This document shows positions 25,022 through 32,736 of a stretch of DNA of 54,174 nt, piece by piece. Source of the stretch: an uncultured Bacilli bacterium (GTDB lineage: Bacteria > Bacillota_I > Bacilli_A > RF39 > UBA660). Both the position numbers and the translations under genes were made by a program. Each line of letters begins with the position of its first letter. Position 1 is the stretch's first letter. The notes beneath the pieces were generated by a model, which was given only the letters and a program-made list of their open reading frames with translations, searched no databases and was not told where the DNA came from. Where the stretch lies: NCBI GenBank assembly GCA_910584085.1, contig CAJTZY010000011.1, positions 1-54,174 on the forward strand, in the 5' to 3' direction.

Positions 25022-25305
25022 AAGAAGAAACAATGACATTTAAAGTAATAAATGATGAAGGTAAAGAAGTAGAATGTGAAGTATTATTTACATTTGAATC
25101 AGATGAAACTAAAAAAAATTATATAGTTTATACTGATAATACAATAGATGAAGAAGGAAATACTAAGGTATATGCATCTATTTATAATCCTGATGAGGAT
25201 GAAACTAAATTACTACCAATAGAAACTGATAAAGAGTGGAAGATTATTGAAACTATTTTAGAAGAATTACAAAACGAAACTGCAAGTACTAGTGAGGAAG
25301 TATAA
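25018..25305 (+). CDS. yrzB: DUF1292 family protein YrzB
   Basis: A 95-residue very acidic protein of the DUF1292 family, function unknown. FKVINDEGKEVECEVLFTFE, NYIVYTDNT, VYASIYNPDEDETKLLPI and EWKIIETILEEL are the usual family blocks. The order ireB-ruvX-yrzB is conserved in Firmicutes. Ribosome binding site AAGGAGG (25006-25012) lies inside ruvX. A hairpin at 25304 includes its stop region. Confidence 0.93.
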   Translation: MKEETMTFKVINDEGKEVECEVLFTFESDETKKNYIVYTDNTIDEEGNTKVYASIYNPDEDETKLLPIETDKEWKIIETILEELQNETASTSEEV

Positions 25306-25329
25306 AAGGGTAATATACTCTTTTCTTTT
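25304..25329 (+). terminator. Terminator-like hairpin directly before mltG
   Basis: AAAAGGGT (25304-25311), loop AATAT, ACTCTTTT (25317-25324) and CTTTT running into the mltG ATG. The only purine-rich ribosome-binding candidate (AAGGG) is in the 5' arm, 20 nt before the ATG. Confidence 0.65.
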
Positions 25330-26400
25330 ATGAAAAAGATTTTAGTTATAATATTTAGTGCAATCGCACTTTTGATATTAGGATGTATCCTATTTTATAA
25401 TTTAAATTTAAAAGCAGTTAGTAAAAGTTCAAATGAAGTAGAATTTATGGTAGATAGTGGAAGTACATATTATAGTATAGCTTCTAAATTAAAAAAATCT
25501 GGGTTAATTAGAAATGAATTATGTTTTAAATTATATATTAAATTTAATAAAGTTAATAACTTAGAGGCAGGTACATATAAACTTAATAAAAATATGAATG
25601 TAAAAGATATAATTAATGTTTTTGCAAAGGGAAATAATTATAATCCAGATGCTATAGTTATAACTTTTAAAGAAGGAAAGCATATGAGAAGTATTGCTAG
25701 TACTATTTCTAAATATACAAATAATAAAGAAGATGATGTATTTAATTTATTAAAGGACAAAGAATATTTAAATACATTAATAAATAATTATTGGTTTATT
25801 GATGAATATATTTTAAATGACAAGATTTATTATTCATTAGAAGGATATTTATATCCAAATACCTATGAATTTCAAAATAAGGATGTAGCTATAAAGGATA
25901 TATTTAAGGTTATGTTAGATGAAATGGATAAGCAGTTAACACCATATAAAAATGATTTATTAAATAGTAAATATTCTATACATGAAATACTTACTTTAGC
26001 ATCTATCATTGAACTTGAAGGATCAAAAAGTGATGATAGAGCAGGTATAGCAGGAGTTTTTTACAATAGACTAAAAGATAACTGGTCACTTGGTAGTGAT
26101 GTTACAACATATTATGCATCAAAAATAGAGATGAGTGATAGAGATTTATATAAGTATGAGATAGAAGATAAAAATGATTACAACACCCGTAGTAGTTATT
26201 TAGCAGGAAAACTTCCAATAGGGCCAATTTCAAATCCTAGCATAGAATCTATTAAAGCTACATTATATCCAAAATCTAGTGAATACTATTACTTTGTATC
26301 TGATAAAAATGGAAAAACATATTTTTCTAAAACTAATAAAGAACATTTACAAGTTCGTGATGATTTAATAAAGGCGGGATTATGGTACGAGTACGAATAG
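25330..26400 (+). CDS. mltG: Endolytic transglycosylase MltG
   Basis: A 356-residue membrane-anchored lytic transglycosylase that cuts nascent peptidoglycan strands. One N-terminal membrane helix (ILVIIFSAIALLILGCILFY), a LysM-like module with FMVDSGSTYYSIASKLKKSG, then the YceG catalytic domain: LEGYLYPNTYEF, ASIIELEGSKSDDRAGIAGV (catalytic Glu) and YNTRSSYLAGKLPIGPISNP. Length is typical. Oddly, no Shine-Dalgarno lies at normal distance from ATG 25330; a hairpin abuts it. It overlaps the methyltransferase gene by 19 nt. Confidence 0.95.
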   Translation: MKKILVIIFSAIALLILGCILFYNLNLKAVSKSSNEVEFMVDSGSTYYSIASKLKKSGLIRNELCFKLYIKFNKVNNLEAGTYKLNKNMNVKDIINVFAKGNNYNPDAIVITFKEGKHMRSIASTISKYTNNKEDDVFNLLKDKEYLNTLINNYWFIDEYILNDKIYYSLEGYLYPNTYEFQNKDVAIKDIFKVMLDEMDKQLTPYKNDLLNSKYSIHEILTLASIIELEGSKSDDRAGIAGVFYNRLKDNWSLGSDVTTYYASKIEMSDRDLYKYEIEDKNDYNTRSSYLAGKLPIGPISNPSIESIKATLYPKSSEYYYFVSDKNGKTYFSKTNKEHLQVRDDLIKAGLWYEYE

Positions 26401-26966
26401 AGGAAATAGAGGAGTATGCAAGAGTTAATAATGTTCCTATAATGTTAAAAGATGGTATAGAATTTTTGACAAACTATATAAAAGAGAATAATATAAAACA
26501 TATATTAGAAATTGGAAGTGCTATTGGGTATTCAGCAATAAAAATGGCTCTTGTAGATGATGATATTAAGGTTACAACAATTGAAAGAGATAAAGTAAGA
26601 TATGATATTGCTTTAAAAAATATAGATGATTTTAATTTAAATAATAGAATAAATATAATACTTGGTGATGCATTAGAAATAGATATTGATGAAAAATTTG
26701 ATTTAATATTTATAGATGCTGCTAAAAGTCAGTATATTAAATTTTTTGAAAAGTTTGATAAAAATTTAATAAGCGGTGGAAAAATTGTAACAGATAATTT
26801 ATCCTTTCATGGACTTGTGGAAGATGATTCTAAAACTAATAATAGAAATACCAAACAATTAGTTAGGAAAATTAGAAACTATATAGATTACTTGAAAAAA
26901 AATGAAAACTATGAAACTAAGTTTTATGAATTAGGCGATGGAGTTGCAATATCTATAAAAAAATAA
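26382..26966 (+). CDS. yrrM: O-methyltransferase YrrM family
   Basis: A 194-residue SAM-dependent class I methyltransferase; the family includes YrrM/TrmR, which methylates 5-hydroxyuridine at the tRNA wobble position. Motif I is ILEIGSAIGYSAIKMA, followed by VTTIERD, INIILGDALE, DLIFIDAAKSQYIKFFE and GGKIVTDNLSFHG. It overlaps mltG by 19 nt (ATG 26382 with GGCGGG upstream), as in the yrrL-yrrM order of Bacillus. The last gene of the operon. Confidence 0.9.
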   Translation: MVRVRIEEIEEYARVNNVPIMLKDGIEFLTNYIKENNIKHILEIGSAIGYSAIKMALVDDDIKVTTIERDKVRYDIALKNIDDFNLNNRINIILGDALEIDIDEKFDLIFIDAAKSQYIKFFEKFDKNLISGGKIVTDNLSFHGLVEDDSKTNNRNTKQLVRKIRNYIDYLKKNENYETKFYELGDGVAISIKK

Positions 26967-26979
26967 ATTAATAATATTT

Positions 26980-27034
26980 AAACTACTAATATTTTGTACA
27001 AATAAAATTGTACATTATATTGGTAGTTTTTTTG
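26980..27034 (+). terminator. Large intrinsic terminator of the ireB-yrrM operon
   Basis: AAACTACTAATAT (from 26980) pairs with ATATTGGTAGTTT (to 27029), with an inner TGTACA pair, followed by seven Ts. Confidence 0.85.
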
Positions 27035-27067
27035 AAGAGAATATTTTAATTATAACTATCAGGATAA

Positions 27068-27106
27068 ATAAAAAATATAGGCTGAATATTAACCTATATT
27101 TTTTAT
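27068..27106 (-). terminator. Intrinsic terminator of glmS
   Basis: On the minus strand, AAAATATAGG and CCTATATTTT (27072-27081 and 27093-27102) form a 10-bp stem with an 11-nt loop and a T-run. It can also act on the plus strand. Confidence 0.85.
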
Positions 27107-27111
27107 TAACT

Positions 27112-28881
27112 TTATTCTACTGTAACTGATTTTGCTAAATTTCTTGGTTTATCAATATCACATTCATTTAGTTTTGCAACCTCATATGCGATTAATTGTA
27201 AAGGTACTATAGTAATAATTGATTGTAATAATTCATGAGTTCTTTTAATATTAATTTTATAATCATAGAAGTCACCATCAATATCGCTACTAGTTATAAA
27301 AATAACTTTCGCACCTCTTGCTTTAACCTCTTTAATATTACTTATAGTTTTTTCTACTAGTGTATCATCTGTTGAAATAGCAATTACAGGAGTATCTTTC
27401 TCAATTAATGATATTGTCCCATGTTTTAATTCACCAGCCTGATATGCAACACTATTTATATAAGATATTTCTTTTAATTTTAATGATCCCTCCATACATA
27501 ATGCATAATCAATACCTCTACCTATAAAGAATATATTTTTGCTTTTATATATTTCATTTGCAATTTCTTTATAATCTATATTTACACTATTCTCTAAAAT
27601 ACTTGGGATATTATTTATTTCATCTAATATTTCTTTTGATTTATTATTAGTTAAATACATTGTTATAATTGCAAATATAGTAACTTGAGATAGATAGGCT
27701 TTGGTAGTTGCTACAGCTATCTCACAACCTGCTTTAGTATATATTACATATTTTGATTCACGTGCTATACTAGAACCAACTACATTAACAATACTTAATG
27801 TATCAATTCCATCCTCTTTGACTTTTCTAAGAGAGGCTAGGGTATCTGCTGTTTCACCTGATTGGGAAACTAATATAACTAATGTCTTTTTGTCATAAAA
27901 ATTATGTTTATATCTATATTCACTAGCAACCTCAACGTATACAGGTATTTTCGCATACTTCTCAATTAAATATTTTCCAATAAGTCCTGTATGATAAGCT
28001 GAACCACATGCTACGATATGGATATTATCATATTTAGATAAATCTGGTAAGTTTTTAAAATCATCATCTAAATATGCATTAATAGTGTTTTCAAATACTG
28101 TTGGTTCCTCATGAATTTCTTTTAACATAAAGTGCTCATATCCACACTTCATACTTGATTCAAATGTACCCTCAAATTCTAAAATTTCTTTTTGTATTAA
28201 TTCTAAATCTTGATTATATATTTTTATTTCATTTGAATTTATTTTTGCAATTTCAAAGTCATCAAGAAGTATATATTTATTTGTATACTTTAATATTGCC
28301 GGAACATCAGATGCGATATAATTCTCATTTTCTCCTTTAGCTATTATTAAGGGACTAGTTTTTCTTAGAGCATATAAATTATTTAAATCATCATTGCAAA
28401 TAATACCAAATGCATAAGAACCTCTAAATACTTTAGATACTTCATTTAATGTTTTTAATATATCATTATTTTTACTATATATAAAATCCATATAAGACGC
28501 AGCAACTTCTGTATCAGTTGAACTTTTAAACTCGTATCCAGCATTTATTAATTCTTTTTTTAATTCAAGATAGTTTTCTATAATTCCATTATGGACAATA
28601 GTAAATTTTCCTTGGGAATGTGGATGAGAGTTAATTTTATTTGGCTCACCGTGTGTTGCCCATCTTGTATGTCCAATAGCTAAATTGGACTCTATATCAA
28701 AATCTATATTTTTCTTTAAGTTAACAATTTTTCCTTGTTCCTTTATAATATTTAATTTATTATTTTCAGTGTATGCTACACCAGCAGAGTCATACCCTCT
28801 ATATTCTAATGCTTCAAGCCCACTTATAACAACGCTTATAGCATTTTTATTTTTTCCTATGTATCCTGTGATACCACACAT
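27112..28881 (-). CDS. glmS: Glutamine-fructose-6-phosphate aminotransferase
   Basis: A 589-residue cytoplasmic enzyme making glucosamine-6-phosphate from fructose-6-phosphate and glutamine, first step to peptidoglycan amino sugars. ATG 28881 gives MCGITGYIG, so Cys2 is the N-terminal nucleophile after Met removal; the open frame upstream lies in the ribozyme and is not coding. Other signatures are GHTRWATHGEPN, CGSAYHTGL, VSQSGETADTL, GRGIDYALCMEGSLKLKEI and the C-terminal KPRNLAKSVTVE. It is alone on the minus strand, behind GAAGGAA and a glmS ribozyme. Confidence 0.97.
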   Translation of the reverse strand: MCGITGYIGKNKNAISVVISGLEALEYRGYDSAGVAYTENNKLNIIKEQGKIVNLKKNIDFDIESNLAIGHTRWATHGEPNKINSHPHSQGKFTIVHNGIIENYLELKKELINAGYEFKSSTDTEVAASYMDFIYSKNNDILKTLNEVSKVFRGSYAFGIICNDDLNNLYALRKTSPLIIAKGENENYIASDVPAILKYTNKYILLDDFEIAKINSNEIKIYNQDLELIQKEILEFEGTFESSMKCGYEHFMLKEIHEEPTVFENTINAYLDDDFKNLPDLSKYDNIHIVACGSAYHTGLIGKYLIEKYAKIPVYVEVASEYRYKHNFYDKKTLVILVSQSGETADTLASLRKVKEDGIDTLSIVNVVGSSIARESKYVIYTKAGCEIAVATTKAYLSQVTIFAIITMYLTNNKSKEILDEINNIPSILENSVNIDYKEIANEIYKSKNIFFIGRGIDYALCMEGSLKLKEISYINSVAYQAGELKHGTISLIEKDTPVIAISTDDTLVEKTISNIKEVKARGAKVIFITSSDIDGDFYDYKINIKRTHELLQSIITIVPLQLIAYEVAKLNECDIDKPRNLAKSVTVE

Positions 28882-28926
28882 AAGTTTCCTTCTTTCTACA
28901 ATAGTGTACGATATATTTTTTGTTGT

Positions 28927-29036
28927 AATATTGATTTTACTTTTTGTAATATATCTAACGAATACACAAATCCGTAACAATATCCGCCGAATATTCGATA
29001 GTTGTTATCCTCGTTAACCTATAGGTCTGGCGCTAA
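28927..29036 (-). promoter_or_regulatory. glmS ribozyme (glucosamine-6-phosphate-activated self-cleaving RNA)
   Basis: Read on the minus strand, the leader contains the conserved glmS core in order: TTTAGCGCCAGA, a short P1/P2 stem ACCTATAGGT, TTAACGAGGATAACA, then ACTATCGAATATTCGGCGG and ATATTGTTACGG. Cleavage is expected between A at 29034 and G at 29033. In the known system GlcN6P binding cleaves the mRNA and lowers glmS expression. The 3' limit is approximate. An extra stem (ATACAAA with TTTTGTAT) precedes the cleavage site. Confidence 0.95.
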
Positions 29037-29077
29037 ATACAAAACAGTCCTCCAAATGTCTTTGTATCTTTAATATA

Positions 29078-29106
29078 ATTATACAATAATAAAAAAAAGT
29101 TTACAA
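29078..29106 (-). promoter_or_regulatory. Promoter of glmS
   Basis: On the minus strand, TTGTAA (29106-29101), 17-nt spacer, TATAAT (29083-29078). Transcription would start about 35 nt before the ribozyme cleavage site. Confidence 0.8.
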
Positions 29107-29149
29107 GTAAAATCAAAAATAACGCTTATTTGTTAATATTTTAAAATTA

Positions 29150-29178
29150 TTGTAATATTTGAATTTGTATGTTATAAT
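29150..29178 (+). promoter_or_regulatory. Promoter of the 48-residue membrane protein gene
   Basis: TTGTAA (29150-29155), 17-nt spacer, TATAAT (29173-29178), about 25 nt before the start codon and its GTAGGAG ribosome binding site. Confidence 0.7.
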
Positions 29179-29204
29179 TCTTGTGTAAAGTAGGAGTTGA
29201 TATT

Positions 29205-29351
29205 ATGGCAAAAAGAGGTAGACCATCAAATAAAACTATAAGAAAAAGAAAAGAAGCAAAATCTAAAAGTGAATTATCACTGCTAGTCGCTGTTTTTATG
29301 GTAGCAGCGTTATTAGTAGCGGGTTATTTCTTTTTAGTGAAAGGGGCATAG
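29205..29351 (+). CDS. 48-residue single-pass membrane protein with AT-hook-like N-terminus
   Basis: A short gene with all signals: promoter at 29150, TAGGAG at 29191-29196, ATG 29205 and a terminator that includes its stop codon. The N-terminal 25 residues are very basic (MAKRGRPSNKTIRKRKEAKS), with KRGRPSNK resembling an AT-hook. A single membrane helix follows (LLVAVFMVAALLVAGYFFLV), then KGA. The basic end should remain cytoplasmic. I do not know the family; it could tether DNA, RNA or acidic lipids to the membrane, but this is speculation. Confidence 0.75.
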   Translation: MAKRGRPSNKTIRKRKEAKSKSELSLLVAVFMVAALLVAGYFFLVKGA

Positions 29352-29362
29352 CCTTTTTTTTG
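29341..29362 (+). terminator. Intrinsic terminator of the small membrane protein gene
   Basis: AAGGGGC and GCCTTTT around the TAG stop codon form a short stem, followed by a long T-run. Confidence 0.7.
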
Positions 29363-29391
29363 TCAAATAATGGGATTTTGATAGAAAAGGC

Positions 29392-29421
29392 TTGCTCTTA
29401 TTTTTTTTTATATGTTATAAT
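29392..29421 (+). promoter_or_regulatory. Promoter of ppdK
   Basis: TTGCTC (29392-29397), 18-nt T-rich spacer, TATAAT (29416-29421). The -35 is weak and the -10 is perfect. Confidence 0.6.
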
Positions 29422-29447
29422 AAATTTGTATGTTAAAGGAGGATTAT

Positions 29448-32078
29448 ATGGCTAAATATGTATATGCCTTTAAAGAAGGCAACAAAGACATGCGTAATTT
29501 ATTAGGTGGTAAGGGTGCTAACCTTGCTGAAATGACTGGTATTGGGCTTCCTGTACCAAGAGGTTTTACTGTTACTACTGAGGCATGTATTAAGTATTAT
29601 GATGATGGAGAAGATATTTCCAAAGAAATTAAAGATGAAATTTTAGAGCATTTGTCATCTTTAGAGGAAGAAACAGGTAAAAAATTTGGAGATATGGAAA
29701 ATCCATTACTTGTATCTGTTAGAAGTGGTGCGCGTGCATCAATGCCAGGTATGATGGATACTGTACTTAATTTAGGACTTAATGATGAAGTAGCTAAGGG
29801 ATTTGCTAAGACTACAAATAATGCAAGATTTGTATACGATAGTTATAGAAGATTTATTCAAATGTTTGCAGATGTAGTTATGGGATTTCCAAAAAGTTCA
29901 TTTGAAAGAAAATTTGATGTAATTAAAGAAGAAAAAGGTGTTAAATATGACACTGAGTTAACAGCTGAAGATTTAATGGAAGTAGTAGAAATTTATAAAT
30001 CAGAATATAAAAATCATGCTGGTGTAGAATTCCCACAAGATCCAAAAGAACAATTAATGGAGGCTGTAAAAGCTGTATTTAGAAGTTGGAATAATGATAG
30101 AGCAATTACGTATCGTAGACTTAATGATATTCCATCAAGTTGGGGAACTGCTGTAAATGTGCAGGAAATGGTTTATGGAAATCGTGGAGAAACTAGTGGT
30201 ACTGGAGTAGCATTCACAAGAAATCCTGCAACTGGTGAGAAAAAATTATATGGTGAATATTTAATGAATGCTCAAGGTGAAGATGTTGTTGCTGGTATTC
30301 GTACACCACAGACTATCGATACATTAAAAGAAGTTATGCCTGAGTGTTATAACGAATTTGTTCGCATTTGTGAAACACTTGAAAATCATTATAAAGATAT
30401 GCAAGATATGGAATTTACTATTGAAAATGGAAAACTTTTCATGTTACAAACTCGTAATGGTAAAAGAACCGCACAAGCTGCTTTAAAGATTGCTGTTGAT
30501 TTAGTAAATGAGGGTATGATTACGAAGGAAGAGGCTCTTCTTAAAGTTGAACCAAAACAATTAGATCAATTGTTACATCCAAACTTTGATGCAAAATCAC
30601 TTAAAGAAGCAAAAGTAGTTGCAAAAGGTCTTGCTGCCTCACCAGGTGCCGCAACAGGTAAAATTTACTTTACAGCAGAAGATGTTATGAATGCATCTAA
30701 AAATGGTGAAAAAGATATTTTACTTGTTAGACTTGAAACTTCACCAGAAGATATTGAAGGTATGAATATTGCACATGGTATTTTAACAATACGTGGTGGT
30801 ATGACAAGTCATGCTGCAGTTGTTGCTCGTGGTATGGGTACTTGTTGTGTATCTGGGTGTGGTGAACTTGTAATAGATGAAGAGGCTAAAACTGTTAAAA
30901 CTCAAGATGGAAAAATTTACCATGAGGGTGACTGGATGAGTTTAGACGGTTCTACTGGTAATGTATACGGTGAGCAAGTAAAAACAGTTGAACCAGAAAT
31001 AAGTGGTGATTTTGAAACATTTATGGGATGGGCTGATAGTGTTAGAAAACTTAAAGTTAGAACTAATGCTGATACCCCAAGAGATGCTGTTCAAGCACGT
31101 AAATTTGGTGCAGAAGGTATTGGTCTTTGTCGTACAGAACACATGTTCTTTGAAACCGATAGAATATTTAACTTTAGAAGAATGATTTCAGCTGACACAG
31201 CCCTAAAAAGAGAAGAAGCACTTGAAAAAATCTTACCATATCAAAGAAAAGACTTTGAAGGATTATTTGAGGCTATGGAAGGAGATCCTGTAGTAATTCG
31301 TTATTTAGATCCACCACTACATGAATTCTTACCTCATACAGATGATGAAATTAGACCTTTAGCTGAATCTCTTGGAATGAGTTTTGAATCATTAAAAGAA
31401 CGTATTGAATCACTTAAGGAATTTAATCCAATGATGGGACACCGTGGTTGTAGACTTGCAATTACTTATCCAGAAATTGCTAGAATGCAAACTAGAGCTG
31501 TAATTGAAGCTGCAATAAACGTAAATAAAAAAGGAATGAATATAACTCCTGAAATAATGATTCCACTTGTTGGAGACGTTAATGAACTTAAATATGTTAA
31601 AAAAGTAGTATGTGAAACTGCAGATAAAATAATAGCTGACGCAGGTGTAGAGTTACATTATGAAGTTGGAACTATGATAGAAATTCCACGTGCTGCTGTA
31701 ACTGCTGATGAAATAGCTGAATATGCAGAATTCTTCTCATTTGGTACAAATGACTTAACTCAAATGACATTTGGTTTCTCAAGAGATGATGCTGCTAAAT
31801 TCTTAAATGAATATTATACAAAGGGGATTTTTGAAAATGATCCATTTGCTAAATTAGATCAGAATGGAGTAGGAAAACTTGTTGAAATGGCAGCAAAACT
31901 TGGTCGCAAAACTCGTCCTAATATTCATATGGGTATTTGTGGAGAACACGGTGGTGAACCATCAAGCGTTGAATTTTGCCATAGAGTAGGACTTGATTAT
32001 GTATCTTGCAGTCCTTATAGAGTTCCACTAGCCCGTCTTGCGGCTGCACAGGCTGTAGTTAAAGAAAAAATGAATTAG
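29448..32078 (+). CDS. ppdK: Pyruvate, phosphate dikinase
   Basis: An 876-residue enzyme interconverting pyruvate + ATP + Pi and PEP + AMP + PPi, used in PPi-linked glycolysis of anaerobes. ATG 29448 follows AAAGGAGG (29435-29442). Domains: N-terminal ATP-grasp (LLGGKGANLAEM, SVRSGARASMPGMMDTVLNL), the swivelling His domain (GGMTSHAAVVARGMGTCCVSG, phosphohistidine), and the C-terminal PEP barrel (GLCRTEHMFF, MIEIPRAA, FFSFGTNDLTQ, HMGICGEHGGE with the catalytic Cys). Full length for the family. Codons are less AT-biased than its neighbours, consistent with high expression. Confidence 0.97.
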   Translation: MAKYVYAFKEGNKDMRNLLGGKGANLAEMTGIGLPVPRGFTVTTEACIKYYDDGEDISKEIKDEILEHLSSLEEETGKKFGDMENPLLVSVRSGARASMPGMMDTVLNLGLNDEVAKGFAKTTNNARFVYDSYRRFIQMFADVVMGFPKSSFERKFDVIKEEKGVKYDTELTAEDLMEVVEIYKSEYKNHAGVEFPQDPKEQLMEAVKAVFRSWNNDRAITYRRLNDIPSSWGTAVNVQEMVYGNRGETSGTGVAFTRNPATGEKKLYGEYLMNAQGEDVVAGIRTPQTIDTLKEVMPECYNEFVRICETLENHYKDMQDMEFTIENGKLFMLQTRNGKRTAQAALKIAVDLVNEGMITKEEALLKVEPKQLDQLLHPNFDAKSLKEAKVVAKGLAASPGAATGKIYFTAEDVMNASKNGEKDILLVRLETSPEDIEGMNIAHGILTIRGGMTSHAAVVARGMGTCCVSGCGELVIDEEAKTVKTQDGKIYHEGDWMSLDGSTGNVYGEQVKTVEPEISGDFETFMGWADSVRKLKVRTNADTPRDAVQARKFGAEGIGLCRTEHMFFETDRIFNFRRMISADTALKREEALEKILPYQRKDFEGLFEAMEGDPVVIRYLDPPLHEFLPHTDDEIRPLAESLGMSFESLKERIESLKEFNPMMGHRGCRLAITYPEIARMQTRAVIEAAINVNKKGMNITPEIMIPLVGDVNELKYVKKVVCETADKIIADAGVELHYEVGTMIEIPRAAVTADEIAEYAEFFSFGTNDLTQMTFGFSRDDAAKFLNEYYTKGIFENDPFAKLDQNGVGKLVEMAAKLGRKTRPNIHMGICGEHGGEPSSVEFCHRVGLDYVSCSPYRVPLARLAAAQAVVKEKMN

Positions 32079-32121
32079 TTTATAATATTATAAATATGAA
32101 TATAATATAAATGTATACTAA

Positions 32122-32150
32122 TTGACATTTAAAAAAATATATATTATATT
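32122..32150 (+). promoter_or_regulatory. Consensus promoter of orphan RNA candidate
   Basis: TTGACA (32122-32127), 17-nt spacer, TATATT (32145-32150), about 40 nt after ppdK. No gene follows for 300 nt. Confidence 0.75.
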
Positions 32151-32156
32151 ATTATT

Positions 32157-32277
32157 GCATTGAAGAAATGTAATAATATGTAAATGTTAATCGCTTCCGG
32201 ATGGTGCGAGTAATAAATGATCCTGATCATAAATGTTTTGAAAACTTTATCTTAATTGATAGAGTTTTCTTTTGTTT
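32157..32277 (+). ncRNA. Candidate orphan small RNA
   Basis: A ~120-nt unit between a consensus promoter (32122-32150) and an intrinsic terminator (32240-32277). It contains a GC-rich stretch that stands out from the background: CGCTTCCGGATGGTGCG (can fold with CGC/GCG and CC/GG pairs), then ATGATCCTGATCAT, close to a perfect palindrome. No ribosome-binding site and no convincing reading frame are present. I could not match it to tmRNA, SRP RNA, 6S RNA or a known riboswitch. Ends are inferred. Confidence 0.55.
32240..32277 (+). terminator. Intrinsic terminator of the orphan RNA
   Basis: GAAAACTTTATC (32240-32251), loop TTAATT, GATAGAGTTTTC (32258-32269), 12 bp with one G-U, then TTTTGTTT. 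Confidence 0.85.
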
Positions 32278-32452
32278 AAAAAATGTAGTTTCTATACTAT
32301 TGACACTAATTAATAATTTTTGATGAGATAATACTTATATTTTGTTTACTATATAATGAAAGATTCTGAAATAAATAGATAAATTTAATAATAAATATAA
32401 CAAAAATAAAATATAAATAAAAAATTGTGTTATTATATATATAGGTGGTAAA

Positions 32453-32722
32453 ATGGAACTGAGTGAAGTTATATTTATAGATAACCTTCCTAGTATTGAT
32501 TTACATGGATTAGATTCTGCTACAGCACGTGTTAAAACTTTAGAATTTATTAACGATAATAAAATTATGGGTAATGATATAATATGTATAGTTCATGGTA
32601 TTGGTAGTGGTAGAATAAAAGAGGAAGTACATAAAACATTAAAATTTAGTAAGGATGTTATAGATTATAAGCTAGTTTTTTACAATGTAGGATGTACAAT
32701 AGCAAAAATTAAATTAACATAA
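32453..32722 (+). CDS. Stand-alone Smr domain protein
   Basis: An 89-residue protein consisting only of an Smr (MutS2 C-terminal) domain, which in other proteins nicks DNA or cleaves RNA. SIDLHGLDSATARVKTLEF carries the DLHG motif, and IICIVHGIGSGRIKEEVHKTL matches the HGxGxG motif; the second aromatic/acid positions end with YNVGCTIAKIKL. In bacilli Smr is normally the C-terminus of MutS2, so a free copy may act on ribosomes or DNA junctions. AGGTGG precedes ATG 32453. The tandem TPR paralogs follow 14 nt later. Confidence 0.9.
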   Translation: MELSEVIFIDNLPSIDLHGLDSATARVKTLEFINDNKIMGNDIICIVHGIGSGRIKEEVHKTLKFSKDVIDYKLVFYNVGCTIAKIKLT

Positions 32723-32736
32723 AGGAGTATAAATTT

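Noticed and set aside
28882..28980. N-terminal extension of the glmS frame and plus-strand frames across 28685-29017
   Set aside because: This stretch is the glmS ribozyme and leader; MCGITGYIG with the N-terminal Cys fixes the true start at 28881, and the plus-strand frames are shadows.
32157..32277. Possible SRP RNA because of CTTCCGGA
   Set aside because: The conserved SRP helix 8 order (GGTCAGG..CCGGAAGGAAGCAGC) is not present on either strand.
32201..32320. 40-codon open frame starting ATGGTGCGAGTA inside the orphan RNA region
   Set aside because: No ribosome binding site, it runs through the terminator hairpin, and composition is that of noncoding DNA.
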